Shown here: one piece after another, positions 27,388-37,094 of the stretch | How the letters are laid out: each line of letters starts with the position of its first letter | Numbering within the stretch: position 1 is the first letter of the stretch | Position numbers and translations under genes: made by a program | The notes under the pieces: generated by a model | The model's database searches: none | Told to the model about the DNA's origin: nothing | What the model saw: only the letters and a program-made list of their open reading frames with translations | Source of the DNA: Streptomyces sp. NBC_01233 | GTDB lineage: Bacteria; Actinomycetota; Actinomycetes; Streptomycetales; Streptomycetaceae | Length of the DNA: 64,000 bases | Direction: 5' to 3' | NCBI RefSeq assembly: GCF_035989305.1 | Contig: NZ_CP108514.1 | Coordinates: 62,001-126,000 of the forward strand

Positions 27388-28164
27388 ATGACCTTCTCCG
27401 CACTGCACACCCGCCGGTCGGTCCTCACGGGCGGCTTCACCCTGGCCGCCGCGGCGGCACTGCCGCTCGCCGCGGCCGGGCGCGCGCACTCCGCCGCCGG
27501 CCCCGACGTCATCGGCTGCGCCGCCTGGGGTGCGCGGGCCCCGTCCGAGCCCGTCGTCGTCCTGGCCAACCGCCCGGAGCGGATCATCGTCCACCACACG
27601 GCGACGGCGAACGTGACGGACTACTCGAAGCAGCGTGCCTTCGCCCTGGCCCGTGCGATCCAGACGTACCACATGGACGCGCAGGGCTGGATCGACACCG
27701 GTCAGCACTTCACCATCAGCCGCGGGGCCTTCGTGCTGGAGGGCCGCCACAACAGCCTCGCGGAGCTGCGCGCCGGCACCCGGCAGGTGCGCGCGGCGCA
27801 CTGCGTCGGGCAGAACACGGTGTCGATCGGCATCGAGAACGAGGGCACGTACACCTCGCAGGCCCCGCCGGCGGCGCAGTACGCGATGCTGGCCGACCTG
27901 TGCGCCCACATCTGCAGCCAGTACGGCCTGCCCGCCTCCGAGATCTACGGCCACCGCGACTTCAACGCCACCTCCTGCCCCGGCGACCGCCTCTACGCCC
28001 TGCTCCCGGCCCTCCGCGAGGACGTCGCCACCCGCCTCGGCACGCCCCTGCAGGACCCGGAGGCCGATCCGGAGTCGGACCGGGTGTGGGACCTGGTCCG
28101 GCAGGCCTCGAACCCGCCGGCCACGGCCTACGCGGAATACCTTCCGGCGGGCCTCCTGCCCTGA
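27388..28164 (+). CDS. TAT-exported N-acetylmuramoyl-L-alanine amidase (PGRP type)
   Basis: The 258-residue protein starts at ATG 27388 with a twin-arginine signal ([20 protein letters not shown]). The amidase_2/PGRP domain shows the first zinc His (RIIVHHTATAN), a second His/Asp region (GHRDFNATSCPGD, with a Cys ligand) and the conserved VSIGIENEGTY. It would cleave the lactyl-amide bond of peptidoglycan in the cell wall. Monocistronic; an upstream terminator isolates it. Confidence 0.9.
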   Translation: MTFSALHTRRSVLTGGFTLAAAAALPLAAAGRAHSAAGPDVIGCAAWGARAPSEPVVVLANRPERIIVHHTATANVTDYSKQRAFALARAIQTYHMDAQGWIDTGQHFTISRGAFVLEGRHNSLAELRAGTRQVRAAHCVGQNTVSIGIENEGTYTSQAPPAAQYAMLADLCAHICSQYGLPASEIYGHRDFNATSCPGDRLYALLPALREDVATRLGTPLQDPEADPESDRVWDLVRQASNPPATAYAEYLPAGLLP

Positions 28165-28467
28165 CCGAAGGCGGCGCCCGCACCGAACAGCCGGCCCCCG
28201 TCGCGGCGGCCGGGAGCGGCACGCGTCAACACCGCGGTCCGCGGCTCATCCTCCGGGCCGGCGAATTCCGGGTGGCGGGCACGGCATGGCCGGGCCCGCC
28301 CGGCAGCCCGTGGATTCGGGGTCCGAGCGCCCTGCGGCGTTGGCCCGGGGGCGGATCGCGCCTGCCCGCGGCCTGACGCGTGCGCGCAGTGGATCGCTTT
28401 CGGTGCCAGCATGCCCGGCGAAAGGGGGCGGCGCGGCGAACACCGCACAGGGACGAGAGGGAGGACC
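28165..28467. other. Gap without a supported gene
   Basis: 303 bases with only Arg/Gly/Pro-rich wrong-frame reading. The promoter and the GAGGGAGG ribosome site of the lipase gene lie at the right end. Confidence 0.35.
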
Positions 28468-29949
28468 GTGACACCGCAGACCGTGGCACCGCAGACCGTG
28501 GCGCCTCAGGTGGCCGATGAAGCGGCTCAGCCGATTCCGGGGCAGAGCAGGCCGGCCGCCGACGGGCCCGGCGCCGTCCCCGGGGCAGGCGGGCCCGTGG
28601 CGGCGGGACCCGACACGGAACTCCTGGTCGCGGCATCCGTGCTGCTGGCGGATGCGGCCCTCGCCGCGAAGCGGGCCGGTGCGGAACTGACCGGGGCGCT
28701 CAGCAGCTGGCGGTTCGGGCTGGCCGCCCTGAGCCGTCCCGGGTGGGCGCTCGGCACGGCGGTGTCGTGCGCCAGGGCGCTGACCAGCCCTTCGGGGCTC
28801 GGGTTCGGTCCGAACGGCGGGCTCGCCGGGGAGCTGGCCCGGATGGCGGGGAGCGTGACCTACCGCCGACCGGCCGCGGTCTCCATGGCCGTGGACGCCT
28901 TCGCGCTGCGCATCGAGGCCGCGGTGGTGGAGCACCCGAACCTCGGCTCGGCACTGGCGAGGCGGCTCACCGACGCCATGGTGGAGGGCAACCGGTGGGA
29001 GGCGCTGCGGGCGCTGCACGCACTGGTCGAGCGGCTGGGCGTGACGCGCGCCCTGACGACCGTCAGCCCGGTGATCATGGAGCTGCTGGCGCTGCTGGGG
29101 CTGCTCGACGAGAACCCGGTCAACGACGGCTTCTCCTGGGTGACGCTCGCCGGCGGGGTGCCGACCACGGATCCCTTCCTCGGACTGCCCAGTTCGCTGC
29201 TCGCCCGCCTCAACCCCGGCCCCGGGCGGGCGGAGCGGACCGAGGCGGACTCGATCCTCGCGAAGGTCCTGACGACGTCCCGCAACGACATCGTCAGCTA
29301 CATCAACGACATCGGTGCGCTCGGCAACCACGGTCTGGTGCTGCTGCGGCGCGTCGAGTGCGCCGACGGCCGCGTCAGGTACGTGCTGCTGCTGCCCGGT
29401 ACGAGCTTCGTCCTGCCGAGCAACAGCACCCCGCAGGACCTGATCGGCGCGTTCGACGGGTTCCTGCGCTCCGACACGACGTACACGCGCGCGGCACGGA
29501 AGCTGCTGCAGCGGGCGGGGGTGCCAGCCGGGTCGGAGCTGATGTTCGTCGGGCACAGCCTGGGCGGACTGACGGCGATGAACCTGGCGATGGACGTGGA
29601 GCTGGCGTCCGCCCACCGGATCACCCACGTGGTCACGCTCGGCTCCCCCATCGACAACAAGCGCCCGGCCGACCACACCACCCAGGTGATCAGTCTGGTC
29701 AACAAGCACGACGTGATCCCCATGCTCGACGGGCGCGGGCCCGCCTCTCCCAACGACATCCCCGCCGGCTGGGTCGAACTGACCTGGCTCGACGAGTCCT
29801 ACGACTATCCGCTGTCGCACGCGCCGCAGGCGTACTCCGACAGCCTGCGCGGGGAGATGGCGCACCACCGGGACCGGGTGAACGAACTGATCAGGGCCTA
29901 CGACGGCGTAATCGTCGGAAACCAGCCGTACATGCTGCGTGACAAGTGA
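28468..29949 (+). CDS. Lipase-like alpha/beta hydrolase
   Basis: From GTG 28468, after GAGGGAGG, the frame encodes 493 residues. The N-terminal 150 residues are Ala/Pro-rich and helical. The C-terminal half is a class 3 lipase-type domain with the nucleophile elbow FVGHSLGGLTAMNLA near residue 375, an Asp in HDVIPMLDG and a possible catalytic His near the end (YPLSHAPQAY). No signal peptide is evident. It is first in a same-strand run with a P450-like gene (65-base gap) and a PlsC-type acyltransferase, which suggests lipid processing. Confidence 0.8.
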   Translation: MTPQTVAPQTVAPQVADEAAQPIPGQSRPAADGPGAVPGAGGPVAAGPDTELLVAASVLLADAALAAKRAGAELTGALSSWRFGLAALSRPGWALGTAVSCARALTSPSGLGFGPNGGLAGELARMAGSVTYRRPAAVSMAVDAFALRIEAAVVEHPNLGSALARRLTDAMVEGNRWEALRALHALVERLGVTRALTTVSPVIMELLALLGLLDENPVNDGFSWVTLAGGVPTTDPFLGLPSSLLARLNPGPGRAERTEADSILAKVLTTSRNDIVSYINDIGALGNHGLVLLRRVECADGRVRYVLLLPGTSFVLPSNSTPQDLIGAFDGFLRSDTTYTRAARKLLQRAGVPAGSELMFVGHSLGGLTAMNLAMDVELASAHRITHVVTLGSPIDNKRPADHTTQVISLVNKHDVIPMLDGRGPASPNDIPAGWVELTWLDESYDYPLSHAPQAYSDSLRGEMAHHRDRVNELIRAYDGVIVGNQPYMLRDK

Positions 29950-30014
29950 CGAGTGACCGGCGAGCGCGTGACGAGCGAGCACGTGACCACGTAACCCACG
30001 AGGGAGAGCGACCG

Positions 30015-31448
30015 ATGACCCATGCCGACGGCCCGGCCACGGCGGCGGCGCGGCCCGAGACGGCCTGGCCCCTGGAGAACCTGCTGTTCAGCACCGCGCT
30101 GGTGGCCCGGCGGATGCCGTGGGCGGACCTGCCCGCGCGCACGCTCGGTCTGGACGCGCTGACCCTCGACGGGCTGACGAGCCGGCTGATGGCACATCTG
30201 AGGAGCGGCCGGGACGGGCGCCCGGTGCGGCTGCGCACACCCTTCGGGGCCTTCCTCGTACCGCTGACCCGGGCGGATGCCGAGAGCCTGCTGGCCCGTG
30301 CCGACGGCGCCGGGGCGCTGGGTACCCCGTCCGGTCTCGCGGCCGACGGGCGCCGGTACGGGCTGTCGCCGCACGTGGTGCCGGCGGGCGCGCGGGAGGC
30401 GGCGGCGCAGGGCGGCGCCGGCGGGCTGAGCGCCCAGGTGGCCGAGCACCTCGCTGCGGTGACCGGTGCCCGGCGGGAGGACGGCACCCTGGACCGGGAC
30501 CGCTGGGAGGCCGTCATGCTGCGGCTGAGCCGGTACGTCGTACTGGGCTCCGAGGCCGCCGAGGACACCCTGCTGAGCGAGATGGTCTCGGCGGCGGCGG
30601 ACGCGGCGGGCGGGCGTGCGTACGGGGCGCGGGCGGCGGTCGTACGACGGCGGATGGCACCGTACCTGGCCGACCCCGAACCCGGCTGCCTGGCCGGCCG
30701 GCTGGCCGCGGGCGGCCGGGGCGGGCCGGAGCCGCACCAGGCCGTCGCGCACGCGCTGGCCATGGTGTCGGCGGCCACCGGCGTACCGGCGCTGAACGCC
30801 CTGGCCCTGCTCGCCGCGGACGCGGACGCCTCCGGAACGCGTGCCGATGCCACGGGGACGGCGCCGTCGGCCGGGGAGGCGACCGACCGGGCCGCGGACC
30901 GCGCCATGGGCCGGGCCCTGGAGCAGCACCCTGCGCTGACCGCCGTGGTGTATCCGGTACGCGCACCGTTGCGCGCGCAGGGCCTGGCGATCGGAGCCGG
31001 GGAAGAAATCCTGTACGACCCGGCGCTGTTGGGGCGGCGCGTGGAGGGCGAGCGTACGGATCCGGCGTGGGCGCTGTGCGGGAACCCGTCCGGCTGCGCC
31101 GTCGCAGGGTTCGCCGCGCGCGTCGGCCGGGAGGTCGTCCGCCAAGTCGCCGGCGCGGTGCGCCCTGTGGTTCCCCATGCGCGGTTCGCGGTGGACTGCC
31201 CGACGGACACCGCCGATTCCCGCGCCGTGGCCGTGGCCGCGCCGCTCGGCGCGTACGGGGCGCGGGGGCGGGTCGGCGCGGACCGGCTGGACCGGCATGC
31301 CCAGAGCCTCTCCGCGTGCGCCGCCGACACCGGCTGGAGCGGGAGCGAGGCGGGCGAACGGTTCCGCATGGTCCTCCTCGCGCACGCCGACCGGTGTTCG
31401 AGGGCGGCCTCCGACGTCCGGCGTGCCGCGGGGTGGCTGGCGGACTGA
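30015..31448 (+). CDS. Degenerate cytochrome P450-like protein
   Basis: The ATG at 30015 follows GGGAGAG. The 477-residue protein has the general layout of a bacterial P450-type heme protein (LFSTALVARRMPWADLPART at the N-terminus, ILYDPALLGRR before the heme loop). The heme region reads WALCGNPSGCAVAGFAARVG, which keeps one plausible Cys ligand but not the FGxGxxxC form. I also find no clear ExxR pair and no AGxxT in the presumed I-helix. It may bind heme atypically, as peroxygenase-like proteins do, or be inactive. Its place between lipase and acyltransferase genes suggests a fatty-acid substrate. The family call is tentative. Confidence 0.45.
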   Translation: MTHADGPATAAARPETAWPLENLLFSTALVARRMPWADLPARTLGLDALTLDGLTSRLMAHLRSGRDGRPVRLRTPFGAFLVPLTRADAESLLARADGAGALGTPSGLAADGRRYGLSPHVVPAGAREAAAQGGAGGLSAQVAEHLAAVTGARREDGTLDRDRWEAVMLRLSRYVVLGSEAAEDTLLSEMVSAAADAAGGRAYGARAAVVRRRMAPYLADPEPGCLAGRLAAGGRGGPEPHQAVAHALAMVSAATGVPALNALALLAADADASGTRADATGTAPSAGEATDRAADRAMGRALEQHPALTAVVYPVRAPLRAQGLAIGAGEEILYDPALLGRRVEGERTDPAWALCGNPSGCAVAGFAARVGREVVRQVAGAVRPVVPHARFAVDCPTDTADSRAVAVAAPLGAYGARGRVGADRLDRHAQSLSACAADTGWSGSEAGERFRMVLLAHADRCSRAASDVRRAAGWLAD

Positions 31449-31616
31449 GCGCCGTACACGGGGGCCGCTCCCGCCCCGGCCCTCGAACGGAGGACATGGG
31501 GCGGTTTCCGTCCCGGTCAGCCGTGATCAGCAGGGCTCACGGCCGTTGAAGGGGCGGAACACCGTCTCGCCGGCAGTGAGTCGGCCCGAGGTGCGACGTG
31601 AGAGTGAGGTCCGGGC

Positions 31617-32399
31617 GTGAGGGACAGCGTGGTCGAGATGATCAGGGCGACCGGGGCGGAACTGGGCTCCGCCAGAAGGCTGCTCGGCGAAGCCGGCGGT
31701 GTGGCGTGGGACCGCCTCCTCGACTGGCTCGTCGACGACTACTTCCGGGTGGTCGCGCTCGGCCTGGAGAACATCCCCGCGCAGGGCCCGGCGGTGATCG
31801 CCGTCAATCACTCCGGGGCCTGGGGCCTCGACGCGTTCGTCCTGGACAAGGTCCTGGGCAGGGCGCTGGACCGGCGCGTGCGCTTCCTCGCGGCTCCGTT
31901 CGTCTTCCGCACTCCCATCCTGGGGCGGCACGCGCGCCGTAACGGCGCGCTGCCGATCGGTCCGACGGCCGGTGTCGAGCACCTCAACGCGGGGCAGCTC
32001 GTCGGGGTGTACCCGGAGGGCATCGCGGGTCTGGAGAAACCGTTCACCGAGCGGTACCGGCTGCGGCCCTTCAGCCCCGGCTTCGCGGTCGCCGCCATCC
32101 GCTCGGGTGCCCCGGTGGTGCCCGTCGGGATCGTCGGCGCGGAGGAGGCGTGCCCCAAGCTCGGCGAGGTGCCGACTCTTGCCCGGCTGCTCGGCGTGCC
32201 GTACTTCCCGGTCACCACGCCGTTCCCGCTGCCGTCCAACTGGACGATCATCATCGGGGAACCGATCCCGGCGCCGGCCCGTCCCGACGGCCTGGCCGCC
32301 CGCCGGGACGCCGCCCGGGGGCTGAGCGAGACCACGCGTACCGCCGTCCAGGAGCTGATCGACCGCGAACTGGCCGACCGGGAGCACCTGTTCGACTGA
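31617..32399 (+). CDS. 1-acylglycerol-3-phosphate acyltransferase (PlsC-like)
   Basis: From GTG 31617 the 260-residue enzyme shows the acyltransferase block I (AVNHSGAWGLDAFVLDKV), block III (GVYPEGIAGLEKPFTERY) and block IV (APVVPVGIVGAEEACPKLG). Block I has extra residues between the His and Asp, as in the lysophospholipid/DAG-type branch. It should acylate a lysolipid at the membrane. It ends the lipase / P450-like run and is convergent with a LysR gene. Confidence 0.88.
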   Translation: MRDSVVEMIRATGAELGSARRLLGEAGGVAWDRLLDWLVDDYFRVVALGLENIPAQGPAVIAVNHSGAWGLDAFVLDKVLGRALDRRVRFLAAPFVFRTPILGRHARRNGALPIGPTAGVEHLNAGQLVGVYPEGIAGLEKPFTERYRLRPFSPGFAVAAIRSGAPVVPVGIVGAEEACPKLGEVPTLARLLGVPYFPVTTPFPLPSNWTIIIGEPIPAPARPDGLAARRDAARGLSETTRTAVQELIDRELADREHLFD

Positions 32400-32466
32400 G
32401 TACGGGGTGCGGCCGCGGCGCGGTGCGGCCGACGGGCCGGCGGGCCGGGCCGGCCCCGTGGCGGGG

Positions 32467-33378
32467 TCAACTCCCCGTGTGCTGCCGGATCGCCTGCTCG
32501 CGGAGGGCGTCGATGAGCGTCGTGAGGTGGGGGCGGTCGCCACGGCTGAGCGCGGCGACGCCGATGTAGCGGATCGGCGCCGGCGGCGTGACCGGGACGG
32601 TGCACAGGCCCGGGATGTGCGGGGCGAGCGCGATGGAGGGGATCAGGGAGATTCCCGTCCCTGCGGCAACGAGCGAGCGGGCGAAGAAGTAGTCGGTGGT
32701 GGTCCCGCGCACGTGCGGATCGAAGCCGGCGCGCTCGGCGTAGCGGCGCAGGTACGCCTCGGTCTTCAGGCAGCCGAGCACCCAGGGTTCGGCTGCCAGT
32801 TCGGCGAGGTCGAGGGCGTCGCGGCCGGCGAGTCGGTGCCCTTGAGGCAGGACGACGTGCAGGGGGTCTTCCAGGAGCGGCGTCCACTGCAGGCTGGAGC
32901 CGGCGCCCGGCCCGAGGGGTAGCGGGGCGTCGAAGTGGTAGGCGAGGGCGAGGTCCACGGCGCCCTGGCGGACGAGCGGCAGGGTGTCCTCGGGTTCGCC
33001 CTCCCTGATGTGGAGCACGGTGTCGGGATGGGTTGCCGTGAGCCGGGTGAGAGCGGGGGGCAGCAGGAGTCTGCCGCCGCTGGTGAAGGTGGCGACGGTG
33101 AGTCGGGTACGGCCGGTGCCGAGCCGGGCGACCTGCTGTTGTGCGTGTTCGAGCTCCGCGGCGACGGATTCGGCGGCGCCGACCATGATCTGGCCGGCCC
33201 TGGTGAGGGTGACGCCGCGGGTGCTGCGGGCGACGACCCGGGTGCCGAGGCTGCGCTCCAGGGCGGCCATGTGCTGGGAGACGGCCGAGGGGGTGAGGCG
33301 CAGGGCCGTGGCCGCCCGGTTGAAGCTGCCGTGCTCCGCCACCGCCCGCAGGACGCGCAGCCGTTGCACATCGATCAA
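32467..33378 (-). CDS. LysR-family transcriptional regulator
   Basis: This 303-residue protein has the N-terminal winged HTH (LRAVAEHGSFNRAATALRLT, PSAVSQHMAALERSLG) and a two-lobe periplasmic-binding-type effector domain (residues about 90-295). It is divergent from the epimerase gene at 33449 with only 70 bases between starts, the classic LysR arrangement. It probably controls that gene, the aldo-keto reductase after it, and itself. Confidence 0.93.
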   Translation of the reverse strand: MIDVQRLRVLRAVAEHGSFNRAATALRLTPSAVSQHMAALERSLGTRVVARSTRGVTLTRAGQIMVGAAESVAAELEHAQQQVARLGTGRTRLTVATFTSGGRLLLPPALTRLTATHPDTVLHIREGEPEDTLPLVRQGAVDLALAYHFDAPLPLGPGAGSSLQWTPLLEDPLHVVLPQGHRLAGRDALDLAELAAEPWVLGCLKTEAYLRRYAERAGFDPHVRGTTTDYFFARSLVAAGTGISLIPSIALAPHIPGLCTVPVTPPAPIRYIGVAALSRGDRPHLTTLIDALREQAIRQHTGS

Positions 33379-33448
33379 CAGTTTTCCTTAATGCGTACCC
33401 AGTAGGTCAGGACTTCTGCTGATGACGATAGGTCTCCAGGATGGGGGT

Positions 33449-34387
33449 ATGCAAAGGATCTGCGTCATCGGCGGAAGCCGGTACTTCGGAAGGCTCCTGG
33501 TGCAGCGCCTGCAGGGTGCGGGGCACCGGGTCACGGTGATCAACCGCGGCTCCGCGTCGCCGCCCGCAGGCGTGGAGCACCTCGTCGCGGACCGGAACGA
33601 CGAGGCCGCCCTGACAGCCGCGGTCGGCTCCCGCACCTTCGACGTGGTGGTGGACCAGGTCTGCTACACCCCGGTGCAGGCCGCCGTCGCCGCCCGTGTC
33701 TTCGCCGGCCGTACCCGGCGCTACGTCATGACCTCCACGATCGAGGTCTACGACCCCGCGACCGCCGCGCTGCCGGCCGTGCCTGCGGGCACGCCGGTGC
33801 CGGAGGAGAGCGTGGACCCGGCCGCCTGGCCGGTGGCCATGGACCTTCCCTGGCACGACGGCGCGTACCTGGAGGCGCACTACGCCGAGGGCAAGCGCCA
33901 GGCGGAGGCCGTGTTCGCCCGCGCCGGCGGCTTCGGGTTCGCCAGTGTGCGCAGCGCCCACGTGCTCGGCGGCGGCGCGCAGGAGTTCACCGGCCGGCTG
34001 GCGCACTATGCGGGGCGCATCGCCGGGGGTGAGGAGATCGCCGTGCACGCGAGGGCGCTGCCCACGGTCTTCATCCACTACGAGGAGTTGGCGGAGCTGC
34101 TGCTGTGGGCGGCCACGGCCGGCTTCACCGGTGCGGTCAACGCGTGTTCCGACGGCCCGCTCGATGTGTACGGTTTCGCCGCGATCGTCGCCGTGCAGGC
34201 GGGCCGGGAGCCGGTCTACCGGAGCGTCGCTGCGGGCGGGGAGGCTTCGGCGTTCTCCTTCGACCGTCACTACGCCATGAGCAATGCGCGCGCGAAGGGG
34301 CTGGGGTTTCCCTTCTCCCGCACCATCGACTGGCTGCCCGGCGCCGTCGCCGAAGCCCTCGCCGCGGAGCCGTCACCCACCTTCTGA
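33449..34387 (+). CDS. NAD(P)-dependent epimerase/reductase
   Basis: I start at ATG 33449 (MQRICVIGGSRYFGRLL), which brings the GGxxxxG nucleotide loop to the N-terminus; ATG 33422 is in frame but adds nine unlike residues. The 312-residue protein is an extended SDR/isomerase-like type with VMTSTIEVY at the catalytic Ser/Thr position and YAEGKRQAE giving the YxxxK. Substrate unknown. It lies 13 bases before the aldo-keto reductase gene and opposite a LysR gene. Confidence 0.85.
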   Translation: MQRICVIGGSRYFGRLLVQRLQGAGHRVTVINRGSASPPAGVEHLVADRNDEAALTAAVGSRTFDVVVDQVCYTPVQAAVAARVFAGRTRRYVMTSTIEVYDPATAALPAVPAGTPVPEESVDPAAWPVAMDLPWHDGAYLEAHYAEGKRQAEAVFARAGGFGFASVRSAHVLGGGAQEFTGRLAHYAGRIAGGEEIAVHARALPTVFIHYEELAELLLWAATAGFTGAVNACSDGPLDVYGFAAIVAVQAGREPVYRSVAAGGEASAFSFDRHYAMSNARAKGLGFPFSRTIDWLPGAVAEALAAEPSPTF

Positions 34388-34400
34388 GGATCGAGCTGCC

Positions 34401-35294
34401 ATGCAGTACCGCACCATCGCCCACACTGCCGTCGGCGCCATCGGCCTGGGTGCCATGCCGCTGTCGATCGAGAACCGCCCGGACGAGAGGCGGGCCATCG
34501 CCACGGTCCACGCCGCCCTCGACGCCGGCGTCACGCTCATCGACACCGCCGACAGCTACCACTGGCACGCCGGTGAGGCGGGCCACAACGAGCTGCTGAT
34601 CGCCCGCGCTTTGGCCCGCTACGGCGGCGACACCTCCGGTGTGCTGGTGGCCACCAAGGGCGGCCGGGGCCGCCCCGGCGACGGCAGCTGGACCGTCACC
34701 GCCGCCCCCGCCCACCTGAAGCGGGCCGCCGAGGCCTCCGCCACGCGTCTGGGTGTCGACGCGATCGGCCTGTACCAGCTGCACAAGCCGGACCCGGCCG
34801 TGCCCTGGGCGGAGTCCGTCGGCGCGCTGCGCGAGCTGCTCGACGCCGGCACGATCCGCGCCGCGGGTATCTCCAACGTCACCACCGCCCAGATCCGCCA
34901 GGCGCATCAGATCCTCGGCGGCGGACTCGCCTGCGTACAGAACCGGTACTCGCCCGCCGTCCGCGACAGTGAGCCCGAGCTGCGGCTGAGCACCCGGCTG
35001 GGTCTGGCGTTCCTGCCCTGGAGCCCACTGGGTGGCATCTCCCGCAGCTCGCTGGACGGCCCCTTGGGCCCCGCCGGCCCCGCCTCCGTCGCCACCGCCT
35101 TCCACCGTGTCGCGGCCGGGCGCGGGGTCAGCCCGCAGCAGGTCGCCCTGGCCTGGCTGCTCGCCCGCTCCCCGGCCGTGATCCCGGTACCGGGCGCCAG
35201 TCGCCCGCTCTCCATCACCGACTCGGCCAAGGCCGCGGAGCTCACGCTGAGCGCGCAGGAGCTGGCGCTGCTCGAGGGCGGCCTGCCGGGCTGA
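34401..35294 (+). CDS. Aldo/keto reductase
   Basis: This 297-residue TIM barrel has the AKR tetrad: Asp in IDTADSYHW, Tyr in the same segment, Lys in VATKGGRG and His in YQLHKPDP. NADPH binding is supported by the C-terminal VIPVPGASRP. It is co-directional with the epimerase gene 13 bases upstream and probably co-transcribed under the divergent LysR regulator. Carbonyl substrate unknown. Confidence 0.93.
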   Translation: MQYRTIAHTAVGAIGLGAMPLSIENRPDERRAIATVHAALDAGVTLIDTADSYHWHAGEAGHNELLIARALARYGGDTSGVLVATKGGRGRPGDGSWTVTAAPAHLKRAAEASATRLGVDAIGLYQLHKPDPAVPWAESVGALRELLDAGTIRAAGISNVTTAQIRQAHQILGGGLACVQNRYSPAVRDSEPELRLSTRLGLAFLPWSPLGGISRSSLDGPLGPAGPASVATAFHRVAAGRGVSPQQVALAWLLARSPAVIPVPGASRPLSITDSAKAAELTLSAQELALLEGGLPG

Positions 35295-35323
35295 GGCGGG
35301 TCACGGGTGCGGGGTGTGGGGTG

Positions 35324-36067
35324 TCAGGCGCGGCAGCGCAGCATCTCCAGCGGGGGGTTGGCGTGGAAGTCCGCCCAGTGGTCCGCACCGAACTCGCGCA
35401 CGCCGGCCTCCGTCACCGTCAGCGGGACCCAGGTCAGCTCGCTGAATCCGGCCGCGTGCAGGCTCTTCTCGTAGACCTCGCGGCGCGGGCGGTTGGCGAC
35501 GAAGGAGACCGGCTGGTCGAGCAGCGCCGTGGTCCGCACTTGCGGCCCGGTCTCGGCCTCCTCGCCGGTCAGCACGGAGAGGAACCCGTACTTCTCGGGG
35601 GTCGGCCCGCCGAAGCGGAAGTCGGGCGACTGGTTGAGCAGGAAGAACTCGCCGCCGGGCTTCAGGCTCCGGTGCGCGTTGCGGCACATCCGCTCCGTGG
35701 TGGCGATGTCCGTTGCGTAGTTGAGCAGTTGGACCGCAAGGCCTACGTCGAAGCGCTGCGCAAGGGGCCGTAGTTCGGTCACGTCAGCGACCTCGTAGCG
35801 CACACCCAGCGGGTCGTGCTCTTCCAACTGCTGTGCCACGGAGACCATTTCACCGGAGACGTCGATGCCGAGGACCCCGGCGGCGCCGCGCCGCTTGAAC
35901 TCCCTGCTGTAGAAGCCGGTGCCGCAGGCGAGGTCGAGGACGGACTTGCCGCGTACGTCCCCGGCCAGGGCCAGGAAGCTGGGTACCACCACGTACTGCT
36001 CCAGCGGCAGGGCCTTGAACCCCTCGTATGCCTCACCGATCTCGTCGTACTGCTGCTGTGCGCTCAT
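35324..36067 (-). CDS. SAM-dependent class I methyltransferase
   Basis: The 247-residue protein carries the SAM-binding glycine loop (VLDLACGTGFYSREFKRRG), the acidic motif II (LGIDVSGEMVSVA) and post-motif segments (VRYEVADVTELRPL). It resembles small-molecule methyltransferases of the ubiE/toxA kind. It is convergent with the aldo-keto reductase gene, 29 bases apart, and lies on the left border of the butyrolactone locus. Substrate unknown. Confidence 0.9.
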   Translation of the reverse strand: MSAQQQYDEIGEAYEGFKALPLEQYVVVPSFLALAGDVRGKSVLDLACGTGFYSREFKRRGAAGVLGIDVSGEMVSVAQQLEEHDPLGVRYEVADVTELRPLAQRFDVGLAVQLLNYATDIATTERMCRNAHRSLKPGGEFFLLNQSPDFRFGGPTPEKYGFLSVLTGEEAETGPQVRTTALLDQPVSFVANRPRREVYEKSLHAAGFSELTWVPLTVTEAGVREFGADHWADFHANPPLEMLRCRA

Positions 36068-36283
36068 GGTGGTGTACTCCCCGTTTCGGCATGCCCCTTG
36101 GCCGCGGTCCCCGCCTCCCGACTGCGGGGCGGGCCGCGGCTTCTGGCTGGCAGTCTCTACGGGTCGCGGCAGGCGGTCGTACTGGCTGAAGCTACAAAGA
36201 TCCGGGCATCGTCCCGGCGTCGTGTACGGGTGCGGGCTCTGGCCGAGGTCGCCGAGGCCGCCCTCTCCCCCGCGTCCCGGCCG

Positions 36284-37060
36284 CTAGCGCGTTGTCCAGC
36301 CGCCGTCGACCGACAAGGTGGTGCCCAGGACGAAGGACGCGCGGTCGCTGCAGAGCCAGGCGGCCGCCTCTGCGATTTCCGCGGGGCTCGCCATGCGCGG
36401 GAGGGGGGCCGACTGGAGGAGGACCTCTTCCATCGCGGGGTTCTGCCGGAGCCAGTCGTCGATCATCTCGCTGCGGGTGGAGCCGGGGGCGATGGCGTTG
36501 ACGCGGATTCCCTGGGCGGCGTATTCGCACGCGGCGGCCTTGGTGAGGCCCAGGACCGCGTGTTTCGACGCGATGTAGGTCGCCGTCACCGGGGTGGCGA
36601 CCAGGCCGGCGGTGCTGCTGTTGTTCACGATCGAGCCGCCGCCGCCCGCGAGCATGGCGCGGATCTCGTGGCGCATGCAGTTCCAGACGCCGCGGACGTT
36701 GGTGTCCATCACGGTGTCGTACGCGTCCTCGTCCAGCAGGTGCATCGGCTGGGGGGTCGCGCCGATGCCGGCGTTGTTGAAGGCCGCGTCGAGGCGGCCG
36801 TACGCGGCCACGGCCGCCGCGACGGCGCGGGCCACGTCCTCGGTGCGGGAGACGTCGGCGACCACGTACTGGGCCTGGTGGCCGGCGGCACACAATTCCC
36901 GTGTGAGCGCGGCGAGTTGGGGTTCGCGGCGGGCCACCAGGGTCACCGAGGCGCCTTCGCGGCAGAATACGCGTGCGGCGGCCGCGCCGATGCCCGCGCT
37001 CGCGCCCGTGATCAGCGCCGATTTGCCCGCCATCAAAGAGTTGCTGGTCTCCCGGGTCAT
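36284..37060 (-). CDS. Classical SDR reductase, possible butyrolactone-pathway ketoreductase
   Basis: From ATG 37060 the 258-residue SDR has TGASAGIGAAAARVF, NNAGIG, the catalytic Ser (NNSSTAG), YIASK and the C-terminal VDGGWTTR, a complete classical set. It is divergent from an epimerase gene 34 bases away, and next comes the AfsA/ScbA homologue. In other streptomycetes BarS1-type SDRs reduce the 6-keto group of butyrolactone signals. Assigning that role here is inference from position. Confidence 0.88.
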   Translation of the reverse strand: MTRETSNSLMAGKSALITGASAGIGAAAARVFCREGASVTLVARREPQLAALTRELCAAGHQAQYVVADVSRTEDVARAVAAAVAAYGRLDAAFNNAGIGATPQPMHLLDEDAYDTVMDTNVRGVWNCMRHEIRAMLAGGGGSIVNNSSTAGLVATPVTATYIASKHAVLGLTKAAACEYAAQGIRVNAIAPGSTRSEMIDDWLRQNPAMEEVLLQSAPLPRMASPAEIAEAAAWLCSDRASFVLGTTLSVDGGWTTR

Positions 37061-37094
37061 CGCGCGACCGTAACACGAGGGGATGGAGGGCGTG

